Of a stretch of DNA of 64,000 nt, positions 27,025-35,757 are shown one piece after another. The notes beneath the pieces were generated by a model. The model worked only from the letters and a program-made list of their open reading frames with translations. It did no database searches and was not told the DNA's origin. The number at the start of each line of letters is the position of its first letter. Position 1 is the stretch's first letter. Origin of the DNA: Candidatus Amulumruptor caecigallinarius (GTDB taxonomy: Bacteria; Bacteroidota; Bacteroidia; Bacteroidales; Muribaculaceae); contig JAMPDQ010000006.1 of NCBI GenBank assembly GCA_023665575.1, forward strand, positions 1 through 64,000, read 5' to 3'. Made by a program: the position numbers and the translations under genes.

Positions 27025-27576
27025 TTATTTCTCAAAATAGCGCTTGTAGAGACCTGCAAAGCCGCGTCCATGGCGAGCCTCATCCTTTGCCATTTCATGC
27101 ACGGTGTCGTGGATGGCATCAAGACCGGCCTCTTTTGCATTTTTAGCAATTCTCATTTTGTCGGCGTTTGCGCCTGCTTCAGCATGCATTCTCTTGTCCA
27201 GATTAGTCTTTGTATCCCACACCATATCGCCGAGAAGCTCCGCGAATTTAGAGGCATGTTCAGCTTCCTCCCATGCATAGCGTTTGAAGGCCTCCGCAAT
27301 CTCCGGATATCCTTCACGGTCCGCCTGGCGGCTCATGGCAAGATACATTCCCACTTCGGTGCATTCACCGATAAAGTGATTGTTGAGATCTTTAATCATC
27401 TCTTCATCGCAGCCTTTTGCAACGCCGATTTCATGTTCGGTTACAAACTGAAGCAATTCTTCTTCATTGAGCTCCTTGAATTTCGATCGGGGAGCCTTGC
27501 ACTGTGGACAAATCTCAGGAGCTTCTTCGCCTTCTGCGATATAACCACAGACGGTGCAAATCCATTTTTTTGACAT
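27025..27576 (-). CDS. Reverse rubrerythrin (rubredoxin-first peroxidase)
   Basis: Non-haem di-iron peroxidase that detoxifies hydrogen peroxide in anaerobes. Here the rubredoxin-like FeS4 domain is at the N-terminus (Cys7, Cys10, Cys23 and Cys26 in CTVCG and CPQC) and the ferritin-like four-helix domain follows (about residues 55-183). That order is reversed relative to classical rubrerythrin. The iron-ligand pattern [44 protein letters not shown] supplies ExxY and ExxxExxH motifs; a second comes from [14 protein letters not shown]. The gene is monocistronic with a stem-loop downstream and two palindromes upstream, which suggests separate stress control. Confidence 0.93.
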   Translation of the reverse strand: MSKKWICTVCGYIAEGEEAPEICPQCKAPRSKFKELNEEELLQFVTEHEIGVAKGCDEEMIKDLNNHFIGECTEVGMYLAMSRQADREGYPEIAEAFKRYAWEEAEHASKFAELLGDMVWDTKTNLDKRMHAEAGANADKMRIAKNAKEAGLDAIHDTVHEMAKDEARHGRGFAGLYKRYFEK

Positions 27577-27636
27577 AGTTCTTGAATATTAGTAATTTAT
27601 CGTTATTGTGTTTTCTGTTGAAGTTGTTTAAACTAA

Positions 27637-27756
27637 TAGTATGCTTCATAAAAATTTAGCATTAAGGGTCGCATACATAAGCTGAGTTCGACTCTGCAAA
27701 ATCAGGAGCATAGCGGGCTTAGACAAATTCATTTCCATATCCGGCATATTCCAATG
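27637..27756. repeat. Truncated copy D of repeat family 1 (reverse orientation)
   Basis: TAGTATGCTTCATAAAAA at the start, then GCATTAAGGGTCGCATACATAA and AATCAGGAGCATAGCGGGCTTA. These match, in order, the reverse complement of the right half of copies A and B (for example AATCAGGAGAATAT and TAGCGGGCTAAG). The other half is missing. It lies 60 bp upstream of the rubrerythrin start. Confidence 0.75.
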
Positions 27757-27794
27757 CAAATATACAACATTTTTTAGAAACGACCATTCTAAAT

Positions 27795-27823
27795 TTACCT
27801 GAAATGCCGGTGATTTCAGGTAA
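27795..27823. promoter_or_regulatory. Palindrome upstream of rubrerythrin
   Basis: A perfect 11-bp inverted repeat TTACCTGAAAT/ATTTCAGGTAA around a 7-nt spacer. It lies between the carboxyltransferase terminator and repeat copy D. It could be a protein-binding operator or a second terminator stem; no T-tract follows directly. The remaining gap sequence up to 27915 shows only the terminator described separately. Confidence 0.45.
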
Positions 27824-27841
27824 TATGAAACGTAGTCTAAA

Positions 27842-27871
27842 AAAGAGACCTCCTTTTGGGGAGATCTCTTT
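27842..27871 (-). terminator. Terminator of the carboxyltransferase gene
   Basis: On the minus strand, AAAGAGATCTCC and GGAGGTCTCTTT form a 12-bp stem with one mismatch and a 6-nt loop, followed by TTTTA. It begins 44 bp after the stop codon at 27916. Confidence 0.85.
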
Positions 27872-27915
27872 CGTACAGGAACTTAATATATAATTTCTGT
27901 TAAAATTCGATTCTT

Positions 27916-29823
27916 TTATTCAAATTCGATAAGGGGCTGGTCAGTGCCAATCACATCACCATCACCCACAAGCACTCTTTTCACAGTGCCGGCCATGTCG
28001 CAAGAGAGGTCATTTTCCATCTTCATTGCTTCGTAAACAAGCACTACATCACCCGGTTTCACAGTCTGGCCGGGCTTAACCATAACTTCAATCACTGTTC
28101 CGCCCATCGGAGCTTTAAACACCGGGCCTGTGATATCGGATGCGGGCTCTGACTTGGCTTCCGCCTTGGGAGCCTCTGCAGCCTTGGGATTCGCGGGGGC
28201 AGCAGTCTTATTAGTCTTGTTGGCTTCATACTCCTTCTTGCGGAGGTTTTTGAGGAAGGTATTAGCAACAGCCGGAAGGAGTTCAAGAAGGAGGAATTCC
28301 TCCTGATTCTTCGCGAGCTTCACACCACCATATTCCTCAAGCACCGGATTGGCAGGCTCCTTGAATGTAGATGTGTCGTATGGCTTCTCTTCGGGGCTTC
28401 CCGTGATTTTCTGACGAAATGCAGGGTCAACGGGCACCGGAGTCTGGCCGTATTCTCCCTTGACGAGAGAGATGAATTGATTATTCTTATTAGTGTAATC
28501 GGCAACACCTTTGCGACGGTCAAGAGCGAGGGCCACAGCCTGAGATCCTACTATCTGGCTGGTGGGAGTAACGAGAGGCACAAGACCTGCATCCCTACGC
28601 ACCTTCGGTATGAGAGCCATTGCCTCATCAAGCACATCCTCAGCCTTGAGAGCGCGAAGATTTGCAACCATATTTGAATACATACCGCCGGGAACCTCTG
28701 CATTCTTAACCAGTTCGTTGGGTTTCGGGAATCCGAAATAAGCCTCGATTTTGTGGCAGGCTTCAAGAAGCTCATCCTCGCGATTTTCTGTTGCGGCTGC
28801 GATTGCACGATCGAATTCTGCGTCAATTTCTTTCGGCATTTTTGCATAATATTCGTCGAAGTCGTTCGGCCATTTGTCCTTGTTAAGGTCGAAATCTGCG
28901 AGCGATTTGCGTGCCTCGCGGAGCTCCTTGCGGATTTTTGCAACAGCATCCATGTTGGCTTCAAGCTCAATGCCGAGTTTCTGACAGAATATCCAAACCA
29001 GCTCAATAGCGGGAGCAGCCGATCCACCACCAAACCACCATATGTTGGTGTCGACGATATCCACCCCCTTGATGATTGCTGTAAGCACAGAAGCCAGACC
29101 ATATCCGGGTGTACAGTGAGTGTGGAAGTCAACCGGTACGCGGAGACTTTGTTTGAGCTTTGGCATAAGAGTGAAAATTCGCGACGGATTCACAAGTCCG
29201 GCCATATCCTTAAGAGTAACCATCTTTGCTCCGAGAGATTCCATTTCGCGAGCTTTGTTGACAAAATATTCATCGGTGAATATCAACTCTTGAGTTTCCT
29301 CATGCTTGGAGCCTCCGAAGAGTTTTGAAAAGAAACCTTTTTTCTCGGGTTTGGGCTCGGCTGAGGGTTTGGGGTCAACGGTGTAGCACACTGCTGTATC
29401 GGAGATTCCGCCAAGGTCGTTGATCATCTTGACAGAGCCGCGAATATTATTGATATCATTGAGGGCGTCGAAGATTCGCATTACATTTAAACCATTATCA
29501 ATGGCCTCTTTATAGAAACCTTCGAGCACATAATCGGGATAAGGCACATAACCGAAAAGATTTCTACCGCGAGAAAGAGCGGATAAAAGAGAAATACCCT
29601 TCATTGCTTTGCTGCATTCGCGGAGACGATCCCAGGGAGACTCACCGAGATAACGCATCACAGAATCAGGAACAGCGCCGCCCCAAACTTCCATAATATA
29701 GAATTTTGCCTCCTTGTAAAGAGGTAAGAGCTTGTCGATGTTCTCTTGTTTCATTCGGGTGGCAAACAGTGATTGCTGGCCATCACGAAGAGTTAAGTCT
29801 CTAATTTTTAATACTTTTGCCAT
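27916..29823 (-). CDS. oadA: Biotin-dependent carboxyltransferase (OadA/pyruvate carboxylase B type)
   Basis: Transfers carboxyl groups between biotin and a 2-oxoacid. The N-terminal HMGL-like TIM barrel has TLRDGQQSLFATRM (metal aspartate, about residue 12), MVTLKDMAGL (carbamylated lysine, about 201) and VDFHTHCTPGYG (metal histidines, about 231). The conserved carboxylase domain spans roughly 300-500. A linker rich in Ala, Pro and Lys is followed by a biotinyl domain with VYEAMKMEND near residue 600. At 635 residues it equals oxaloacetate decarboxylase alpha and pyruvate carboxylase subunit B. No beta or gamma subunit is next to it, so I cannot say whether it serves a sodium pump or anaplerosis. 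Confidence 0.88.
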   Translation of the reverse strand: MAKVLKIRDLTLRDGQQSLFATRMKQENIDKLLPLYKEAKFYIMEVWGGAVPDSVMRYLGESPWDRLRECSKAMKGISLLSALSRGRNLFGYVPYPDYVLEGFYKEAIDNGLNVMRIFDALNDINNIRGSVKMINDLGGISDTAVCYTVDPKPSAEPKPEKKGFFSKLFGGSKHEETQELIFTDEYFVNKAREMESLGAKMVTLKDMAGLVNPSRIFTLMPKLKQSLRVPVDFHTHCTPGYGLASVLTAIIKGVDIVDTNIWWFGGGSAAPAIELVWIFCQKLGIELEANMDAVAKIRKELREARKSLADFDLNKDKWPNDFDEYYAKMPKEIDAEFDRAIAAATENREDELLEACHKIEAYFGFPKPNELVKNAEVPGGMYSNMVANLRALKAEDVLDEAMALIPKVRRDAGLVPLVTPTSQIVGSQAVALALDRRKGVADYTNKNNQFISLVKGEYGQTPVPVDPAFRQKITGSPEEKPYDTSTFKEPANPVLEEYGGVKLAKNQEEFLLLELLPAVANTFLKNLRKKEYEANKTNKTAAPANPKAAEAPKAEAKSEPASDITGPVFKAPMGGTVIEVMVKPGQTVKPGDVVLVYEAMKMENDLSCDMAGTVKRVLVGDGDVIGTDQPLIEFE

Positions 29824-29956
29824 AGCTAAATTTATTCCGTGTTTTAGATTTAAGGATTTATTTCTTTAATAATGTCGCTAATATAAACATTAGTTGGCAT
29901 TTCTACAAATCCAAATCTTTATTTTTTATTTTTTCATGTTGATTCATCTGCTAATG

Positions 29957-32428
29957 CTAATCAAATATGCCCTCCGCAGTTTCCTCTTCAGCTTCATCAG
30001 ATACATAATTATACATCACATGCTCTGATCCGCAAAGATTCATATTTTCCGGAAAATCAAATTTTGCATCTTGCGAATAGGGCAACTTCTTGTCGGAATA
30101 TACTTTTTTCATATATAGTCCGTAAATCGGGAGTGCCGCCTTGGCTCCCTGACCGAAAGCCATTGAATTAAAATGGATATAGCGTTCTTCTCCTCCCACC
30201 CATACGCCGGTGACGAGTTCCGGGGTGAAGCCCATAAACCATGAATCTGAATTGGCATTGGTGGTTCCGGTTTTACCGCCCATCTGCGCCCTTATGCCAT
30301 ATCTGCCGCGCAGGCTCGCTCCTGTTCCGGAATCCACTACATTCAGCAAGATTGACACAATCTTATTGTAGGCATCTTCAGATGTAACTTCCGTGCGGTG
30401 AGGCACTGCCGAATAAATCAGATTACCCTGGTTATCCTCTATACGGCTCACATAAATGGGATTTACCCTTATTCCATGGTTGGCAAAAGCGGTATATGCC
30501 GCCACCATTTGCCCCACAGACACATCAACGGTGCCAAGACACAAAGGCAACGTGGCTTCGATATATCCCGACAAGCCGAACATTCTCATCTTGTTGGCAA
30601 GTGCACCGGGGGTCAGTTCGTGCACAAGACGCGCTGAAATCCAGTTGTTTGAATTTGTGAGAGCCCATCTCAAGTCAACCATCTCGCCTATTCTTGAGCG
30701 GCCGGAATTTCGTGGTGCCCAGTTTCCAAACACCGGCTGCGTATTGCTGAAGGTAGAACAGGGTGTATATTCCTGCTCCATTGCGAGTGTATAAAGGAAG
30801 GGCTTTGCTGTTGAGCCAATCTGGCGTTTTCCGCGCGACACCATATCATATTGGAAATGCTTGAAATCAGGGCCTCCCACATATGCTTTGACATATCCTG
30901 TCACCGGGTCCATGCTCATCAGCCCCGTGCGCAATATAGTCTTCATATACATTAGAGAATCGTAAGGGGTCATAGTCACGGCCTTTGTGCCGGGCACTAT
31001 TTTCGATATAGTGTGTCCCTTTTCAGTTCGTTTCTCTTTAACATATGCAAACACATCCATTTCCTGTGGCGTGTGAAATGCCTTGTCTATTTCCGATTCG
31101 CTGAATCCGGCCTTCTTCATATTGCGATAACGCTCTGTTTGTCGGATTGCATTCTTTATAAGTTTCCGCACATTGGCATAGCTCAATTCCGCTTGATTGG
31201 TGGTATACGGACCGGTGCGAGAGCCTCTTTTTTCTCTCTCGAAAGCAGGCTGTAGATATCCGCCAAGATGCTCATTTACGGCTTCTTCAGCATATTGCTG
31301 CATCCGCATGTCAATTGTGGTGTAGATGCGCAGACCGTCGGTGTAAAGATTATAATAGCTGCCATCGGGCTTCGGGTTTTTCAGAATCCAGCCATATAGC
31401 GGGTTCTCTTCCCATTGCAGAGAGTCGGTGTTGTAATTTCCAAGTGCGATCTTGTAGGCCGATACAGAGCCATAGTCAGAGCGTTTGGGGCGTTCGGGCT
31501 TTGAGGCAGTCATCAGTCTTCTTATTTCCTCACGCAAATATGGAGCACCCCCCTCTTTATGGTCAACCTTATGATAATCAAGTCCAAGTGGCAATTGTTT
31601 GAGAGAATCTGCATCAGCAACAGAAAGGAATCCGGCCTTCACCATCTGGTCGAACACCACATTACGCCGGTCGCGCGTTCTCTGCTCATGGCGCAACGGA
31701 TTATAATAGCTTGGATTTTTCAGCATGCCGACCAACATGGCCGCCTCCTCCACCTTCAGGTCGCGCGGTTCCTTGCCGAAATACACATTAGCAGCTGTTT
31801 TAATGCCCACTGCATTGTTTAGGAAATCGAATCGATTGAGATACATGTTGATAATCTCATCTTTCGTATAGAAGCGCTCCAGCTTCACCGCAATCATCCA
31901 TTCAATGGGTTTTTGTATTGCACGCTCAAACATATTTGACGATGGTTCTGAATAGAGCTGTTTGGCAAGCTGTTGGGTGATAGTGGAGGCACCACCCGAT
32001 GACTTGTCGCCCATGATAAGCGTTTTCACCGCTGTTCTTCCGAGCGCCTTGAAATCGATGCCGGAATGTTCGAGAAATCTAACATCTTCTGTAGCCACCA
32101 ATGCATTGATTACATGCTCGGAAATGCCATTATAATCAGTATAGACACGGTTGCCCGAACCGTAATAATAACGCCCGAGCTCCGTTGTGCCATCGGAGGC
32201 ATAGAGCAGAGATGCAAGCTTATCGTGAGGGTCCTCGAGCTCCTCAATCGGGGGCATATATCCTATCACACCATTATATATAAGAGTGAGGAACAGGAGA
32301 ATAAAAAAGCCGATTGACAGAAAAGAAATCCACAGCCATTTCACCACTGCAATATTGCGGCGGCGCCGTTTAGCCGACTTTGTTTCCGGCTTTGAGAAAT
32401 CGTATAAATTATCGTCGTTATGACTCAT
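29957..32428 (-). CDS. Penicillin-binding protein 1A (bifunctional)
   Basis: Class A peptidoglycan synthase. A cytoplasmic N-terminus precedes one membrane helix (about residues 29-52). The GT51 glycosyltransferase domain follows, with VATEDVRFLEHSGID (catalytic glutamate, about residue 97) and GGASTITQQLAKQLY. The transpeptidase domain has SxxK as GSTAKPFLYTLAME (about 538), SxN as TNSNNW (about 593) and KTG as GGKTGTTNANSDSWF (about 721). At 823 residues it has the usual length. It is 133 bp upstream of the carboxyltransferase gene and probably transcribed independently. Confidence 0.95.
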   Translation of the reverse strand: MSHNDDNLYDFSKPETKSAKRRRRNIAVVKWLWISFLSIGFFILLFLTLIYNGVIGYMPPIEELEDPHDKLASLLYASDGTTELGRYYYGSGNRVYTDYNGISEHVINALVATEDVRFLEHSGIDFKALGRTAVKTLIMGDKSSGGASTITQQLAKQLYSEPSSNMFERAIQKPIEWMIAVKLERFYTKDEIINMYLNRFDFLNNAVGIKTAANVYFGKEPRDLKVEEAAMLVGMLKNPSYYNPLRHEQRTRDRRNVVFDQMVKAGFLSVADADSLKQLPLGLDYHKVDHKEGGAPYLREEIRRLMTASKPERPKRSDYGSVSAYKIALGNYNTDSLQWEENPLYGWILKNPKPDGSYYNLYTDGLRIYTTIDMRMQQYAEEAVNEHLGGYLQPAFEREKRGSRTGPYTTNQAELSYANVRKLIKNAIRQTERYRNMKKAGFSESEIDKAFHTPQEMDVFAYVKEKRTEKGHTISKIVPGTKAVTMTPYDSLMYMKTILRTGLMSMDPVTGYVKAYVGGPDFKHFQYDMVSRGKRQIGSTAKPFLYTLAMEQEYTPCSTFSNTQPVFGNWAPRNSGRSRIGEMVDLRWALTNSNNWISARLVHELTPGALANKMRMFGLSGYIEATLPLCLGTVDVSVGQMVAAYTAFANHGIRVNPIYVSRIEDNQGNLIYSAVPHRTEVTSEDAYNKIVSILLNVVDSGTGASLRGRYGIRAQMGGKTGTTNANSDSWFMGFTPELVTGVWVGGEERYIHFNSMAFGQGAKAALPIYGLYMKKVYSDKKLPYSQDAKFDFPENMNLCGSEHVMYNYVSDEAEEETAEGIFD

Positions 32429-32474
32429 ATTCTGAATTTAACAGAAGGATGCGTTACACAAATTTATATTTTTA

Positions 32475-32489
32475 GAGTCTATTTCATAA
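32475..32489. repeat. Single end of dispersed repeat family 1
   Basis: GAGTCTATTTCATAA preceded by TTTTA, in the gap between the flavin reductase and PBP1A genes. The match stops after 15 bases. Confidence 0.5.
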
Positions 32490-32618
32490 CTTTGCACACG
32501 CAAGGGTTGCTTGTTTTTGCAATGAATTTTCCACTCATACAAAGATATAAAAAATTCATGTTTCGCAAGTTTTAATCTTACGAAAAGTTGGGAGCTTACG
32601 CTCCTTTCCATAAAAGAA

Positions 32619-33185
32619 TTAATTCTTCTTAACGGAGAAACCAAATTTTCCGATCACTTTGCCCAGGGAGTAATAATGCCCGTGACAATACGCCATGAGT
32701 CCGGATTTCTCGAGATCAAAGCGTCCTGTTTCAGGGTCAATCCAACGTGAATCAGCCCTGACATTCAGCACTTCGGCCACAAACATGTCATGCGAACCGA
32801 GATTTGTCACACTTTTTACTCTGCATTCTATGCTGAGGGGAGACTCCTCAATTGTGGGGGAGGCCACTGTTTCTCCGGCCAGCGGCGTCAGTCCGGTCTC
32901 TTTCCATTTATCGTAATTGCGGCCTGACCTTACTCCCACCCAATCGGTAGCCCTTGCCATTTCCTGAGTGGTAAGATTAATGGTAAACTCCATATTCTTC
33001 ATGATTAATTCATGAGAATGGCGTTCCTTCCTCACCGATATATAACACATTGCAGGCTCTGAGCATATTGTGCCGGTCCATGCCACAGTGAGCATGTTCC
33101 ACTCTTCCCGGCAGGCACCTGCTGTAACAATTACCGCCGGCAACGGATAAATCATTGTGCCGGGTCTCCAACTTTCTTTTGCCAT
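32619..33185 (-). CDS. Flavin reductase-like FMN-binding protein
   Basis: A 188-residue protein of the flavin reductase (split beta-barrel, FMN-binding) family. The family pattern is visible: PAVIVTAGACREEWNMLTVAWTGTICSEPAMCYISVRKERHSHELIMKN at the N-terminus, then FTINLTTQEMARATDWVGVRSGRNYDKWKETGL. The NADH-type GDH motif is absent, as in the short Bacteroidota and archaeal members that may serve as FMN-binding electron carriers. It is 37 bp downstream of the ABC permease gene, so it may share that transcript. No substrate can be assigned. Confidence 0.85.
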   Translation of the reverse strand: MAKESWRPGTMIYPLPAVIVTAGACREEWNMLTVAWTGTICSEPAMCYISVRKERHSHELIMKNMEFTINLTTQEMARATDWVGVRSGRNYDKWKETGLTPLAGETVASPTIEESPLSIECRVKSVTNLGSHDMFVAEVLNVRADSRWIDPETGRFDLEKSGLMAYCHGHYYSLGKVIGKFGFSVKKN

Positions 33186-33222
33186 GACTTATGAAACAGG
33201 GGCTGAGCAAGCAGTCAAAAAT

Positions 33223-34482
33223 TCAATATTTGGCCCATTTGATAATTTCCATCAGTGTGGGCTTTTTTCCATACATAAAGATTCCAATTCTGTATATCTT
33301 GGCGCAAATCCATATCATAAAGAGGAATGAGGCATAAAGAAGCACCAAAGAGAGGCCGATTTGCCAGAACGGCACTCCAAACGGAATGCGCGACATCATA
33401 GCCATCGGAGATGTAAACGGAAATATCGATATCCAGAAAGCGAGTGTGCTGCCGGGATTATTCATAATTGACATCGAAGCGACTATGCCTACTATGACCG
33501 GCATTGTGGCAATTGTTGAGAGCTGGCTCGCATCCTGCACATTGCTCACAGCCGAGCCGATAGCTGCATAAATTGAGGCATAAAAGAGAAAACCGCCGAT
33601 AAAAAACAGTAACGTATATACTATCAGCGAAACTATGAATCCCAAATCGCCCAGTTGCGCCACAACCCCCGACAATTCAGGAATCTCTGCAGTTGCCTCA
33701 GCGGGCACCATGAATGGAATGGCTACTGATGAGCACACCAATGCTATAACTGCCCATATCAGAATCTGAGTGATTGCCACAAGTCCTATTCCGATAATTT
33801 TGCCGAGCATGAGTTGTGCAGGCTTTACTGAAGACACTACAATCTCGAGCACACGGTTGGTCTTTTCCTCTATAATCGAGGTCATCACCATCTGGCCGTA
33901 TATTATGATAAACATATACAGCACCATATCCATCGCCATTGACAGACCATAAGACAAAATAGATGAAGTTTCCGAATCCTCCTCCCCGTCAATTCGAATT
34001 GTGGGGTAAGACACATCTGCATGCACCCGCTTCATGATTTCGCGCAAATTGGAAATATTGTAATCCTTAAGTCGCTCATCTTCAATAGCTGTTTTTAATT
34101 GATCTGATATATATTGGTCGGTCATCATGCTGAGGGAACCGCGTGTAAGGAGCGTTATGTCTCGGTCGGGAGCTTTCACGGCATTGGGACCTATAACAAG
34201 AATAATATCAGAATCGGCATCTTTTCTCAGACTGTCAACAGGCAGGGTGGCATTTACGAATGCAATCTCATCGTTGCCCTTCAGGCTCTTGAAAAGCACT
34301 CCTGTGTTGTCTACAACCGATACCACCCGTTTCTCCGGTGTGCTGAAAAACATTATGAGAGTCGGGGCCGCCATTAACAGCAGCATCAGAAGCGGAACTA
34401 GCAGCGTAGTGATTATGAAACTCTTACGCCTTGTTCGCTCAAGATATTCACGAGTAATTATAAGTGAAATTGGTGATGACAT
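33223..34482 (-). CDS. ABC-2 type transporter permease (NatB-like)
   Basis: Inner-membrane subunit of an exporter. One N-terminal helix (about residues 22-42), a large extracytoplasmic domain of about 150 residues and five or six C-terminal helices form the NatB/ABC-2 topology; EEKTNRVLEIVVSSVKPAQLMLGKIIGIG is the typical cytoplasmic coupling segment. I choose the start at 34482 (MSSPISLIITREYLERTRRKSF), 7 bp after the ATPase stop. The longer frame to 34551 would run back into the ATPase gene. It works with the preceding ATP-binding protein; the substrate (sodium or a small drug-like molecule in relatives) is unknown. Confidence 0.9.
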   Translation of the reverse strand: MSSPISLIITREYLERTRRKSFIITTLLVPLLMLLLMAAPTLIMFFSTPEKRVVSVVDNTGVLFKSLKGNDEIAFVNATLPVDSLRKDADSDIILVIGPNAVKAPDRDITLLTRGSLSMMTDQYISDQLKTAIEDERLKDYNISNLREIMKRVHADVSYPTIRIDGEEDSETSSILSYGLSMAMDMVLYMFIIIYGQMVMTSIIEEKTNRVLEIVVSSVKPAQLMLGKIIGIGLVAITQILIWAVIALVCSSVAIPFMVPAEATAEIPELSGVVAQLGDLGFIVSLIVYTLLFFIGGFLFYASIYAAIGSAVSNVQDASQLSTIATMPVIVGIVASMSIMNNPGSTLAFWISIFPFTSPMAMMSRIPFGVPFWQIGLSLVLLYASFLFMIWICAKIYRIGIFMYGKKPTLMEIIKWAKY

Positions 34483-34489
34483 AATAAAA

Positions 34490-35455
34490 TCACGCGTTAT
34501 TATTGTTGAAGCTTTCCGCCACTTTGTCAGCTTTCTGCACGGCGGATACAAAAATGTTATTAAAAGAGGGCATCAGCTGCTCAAACGAACAGATATCCAC
34601 TGCATTATTCACAGCCGACACAAGCGCCCTCACATCTGTCCGGTCATTGTCGGGCAGCTCTAGAATCGCAGTGGAGCGTCCAAGCTTATCGGTGGATTCG
34701 GGGGTGAACCCGGCGCCTATATTGCGCATGCTTTCAAGCAATTTCATGGCGTCACCCTCATATATAAGCGAGAATCGGTTATCGGCGAACCGTCTCTTGA
34801 CATCCTTCACCGAACCGGTCAAAATATTTTTAGACCTGTTGATTAATGTGATATTGTCGCAAAGCTCCTCAACGCTTTCCATGTTGTGGGTGGAAAAAAT
34901 AATTGTGGATCCCTCATTGCGAAGGCGCAGGATTTCACGTTTAAGGATATTCGCGTTAATGGGATCAAACCCGGAGAACGGCTCATCGAAAATGAGCAAT
35001 TGCGGATTATGAAGCACAGTGATAATAAACTGCACCTTCTGAGCCATACCTTTTGAAAGCTCCTCAATTTTTTTATCCCACCAATCAGATATTTCCATCC
35101 GTTCAAACCATTCCTTGAGTCTGACGGTGGCCTCACGTTGAGACAAGCCTTTGAGACGCGCAAAGAAAATGGCCTGCTCGCCCACTTTCATCTTTTTATA
35201 CAATCCTCTTTCTTCAGGAAGATAACCGATGTTATACACATCATCGGCCGAAAGAGGATGACCATTGAATGTTACAATTCCTTCATCCGGCAAGGTAATA
35301 TGATTAATTATTCTAATAAGAGTGGTCTTCCCTGCGCCATTTGGCCCAAGCAATCCGTAAACGCTGCCACGCGGCACATCAAACGAAACGTTGTCAAGAG
35401 CTTTATGATTGGAGAAGCTTTTGCTTACATTATTGACCGAAACAATATTGTCCAT
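34490..35455 (-). CDS. ABC transporter ATP-binding protein (NatA-like)
   Basis: ATPase subunit of the exporter encoded with 33223-34482. Walker A GLLGPNGAGKTTLIRII (about residue 36), Q-loop LPEERGLYKKM, signature LSKGMAQKVQFI (about 138), Walker B LLIFDEPFSGFDP and switch histidine FSTHNME are all present. The C-terminal 80 residues form the extra domain common to NatA and drug-resistance ATPases. The signature reads LSKGM rather than LSGGQ, as in several NatA-like proteins. It is the first gene of the leftward set, divergent from the phosphoglucomutase gene. Confidence 0.93.
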   Translation of the reverse strand: MDNIVSVNNVSKSFSNHKALDNVSFDVPRGSVYGLLGPNGAGKTTLIRIINHITLPDEGIVTFNGHPLSADDVYNIGYLPEERGLYKKMKVGEQAIFFARLKGLSQREATVRLKEWFERMEISDWWDKKIEELSKGMAQKVQFIITVLHNPQLLIFDEPFSGFDPINANILKREILRLRNEGSTIIFSTHNMESVEELCDNITLINRSKNILTGSVKDVKRRFADNRFSLIYEGDAMKLLESMRNIGAGFTPESTDKLGRSTAILELPDNDRTDVRALVSAVNNAVDICSFEQLMPSFNNIFVSAVQKADKVAESFNNNNA

Positions 35456-35480
35456 ATTTTTTCATAGAATTTTCAGACTA

Positions 35481-35554
35481 AAGTGATTTAAACTTTTTTT
35501 TGAAGAATACAAATTCCATAGTTTTTTAGTTTTTATAAAAAGTTTAAATCACTT
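35481..35554. repeat. Inverted pair of the 18-bp repeat family 2 motif
   Basis: AAGTGATTTAAACTTTTT (35481-35498) and its exact complement AAAAAGTTTAAATCACTT (35537-35554) with a 38-nt AT-rich spacer. An identical 18-mer occurs at 50583-50600. It lies in the divergent promoter region of the ABC exporter and phosphoglucomutase genes. The rest of the 302-bp gap holds the phosphoglucomutase promoter. Confidence 0.75.
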
Positions 35555-35645
35555 CACTGCGCAATTGTTTTTCAAAATTACGAAAATAATTCCGATTAAA
35601 CACAATTTAATATAAATAGAAGTTTTCTTGTTAATCAAAAATAAC

Positions 35646-35653
35646 TAATTTTG
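35646..35653 (+). promoter_or_regulatory. Phosphoglucomutase -7 promoter element
   Basis: TAATTTTG matches TAnnTTTG exactly; the -33 position holds only a T-rich GTTTTC (35622-35627). The start of transcription near 35660 gives a leader of about 100 nt, which argues against the longer reading frame beginning at 35653. Confidence 0.65.
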
Positions 35654-35757
35654 TGTTTAATAAGTGTGCGGCACAGAAGATTTGCGCAACTGATGTCGGC
35701 ATTCGAAATCAGATGATTTCGGCGAAAGCGATAGAAAGAATTAAATACCCTTGTAAA

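Noticed and set aside
33182..33240. Apparent family 1 match (TTATGAAACAGG, then AAAAATTCAATATTTGG)
   Set aside because: The second part overlaps the end of the permease gene and the order and spacing differ from true copies; probably coincidence.
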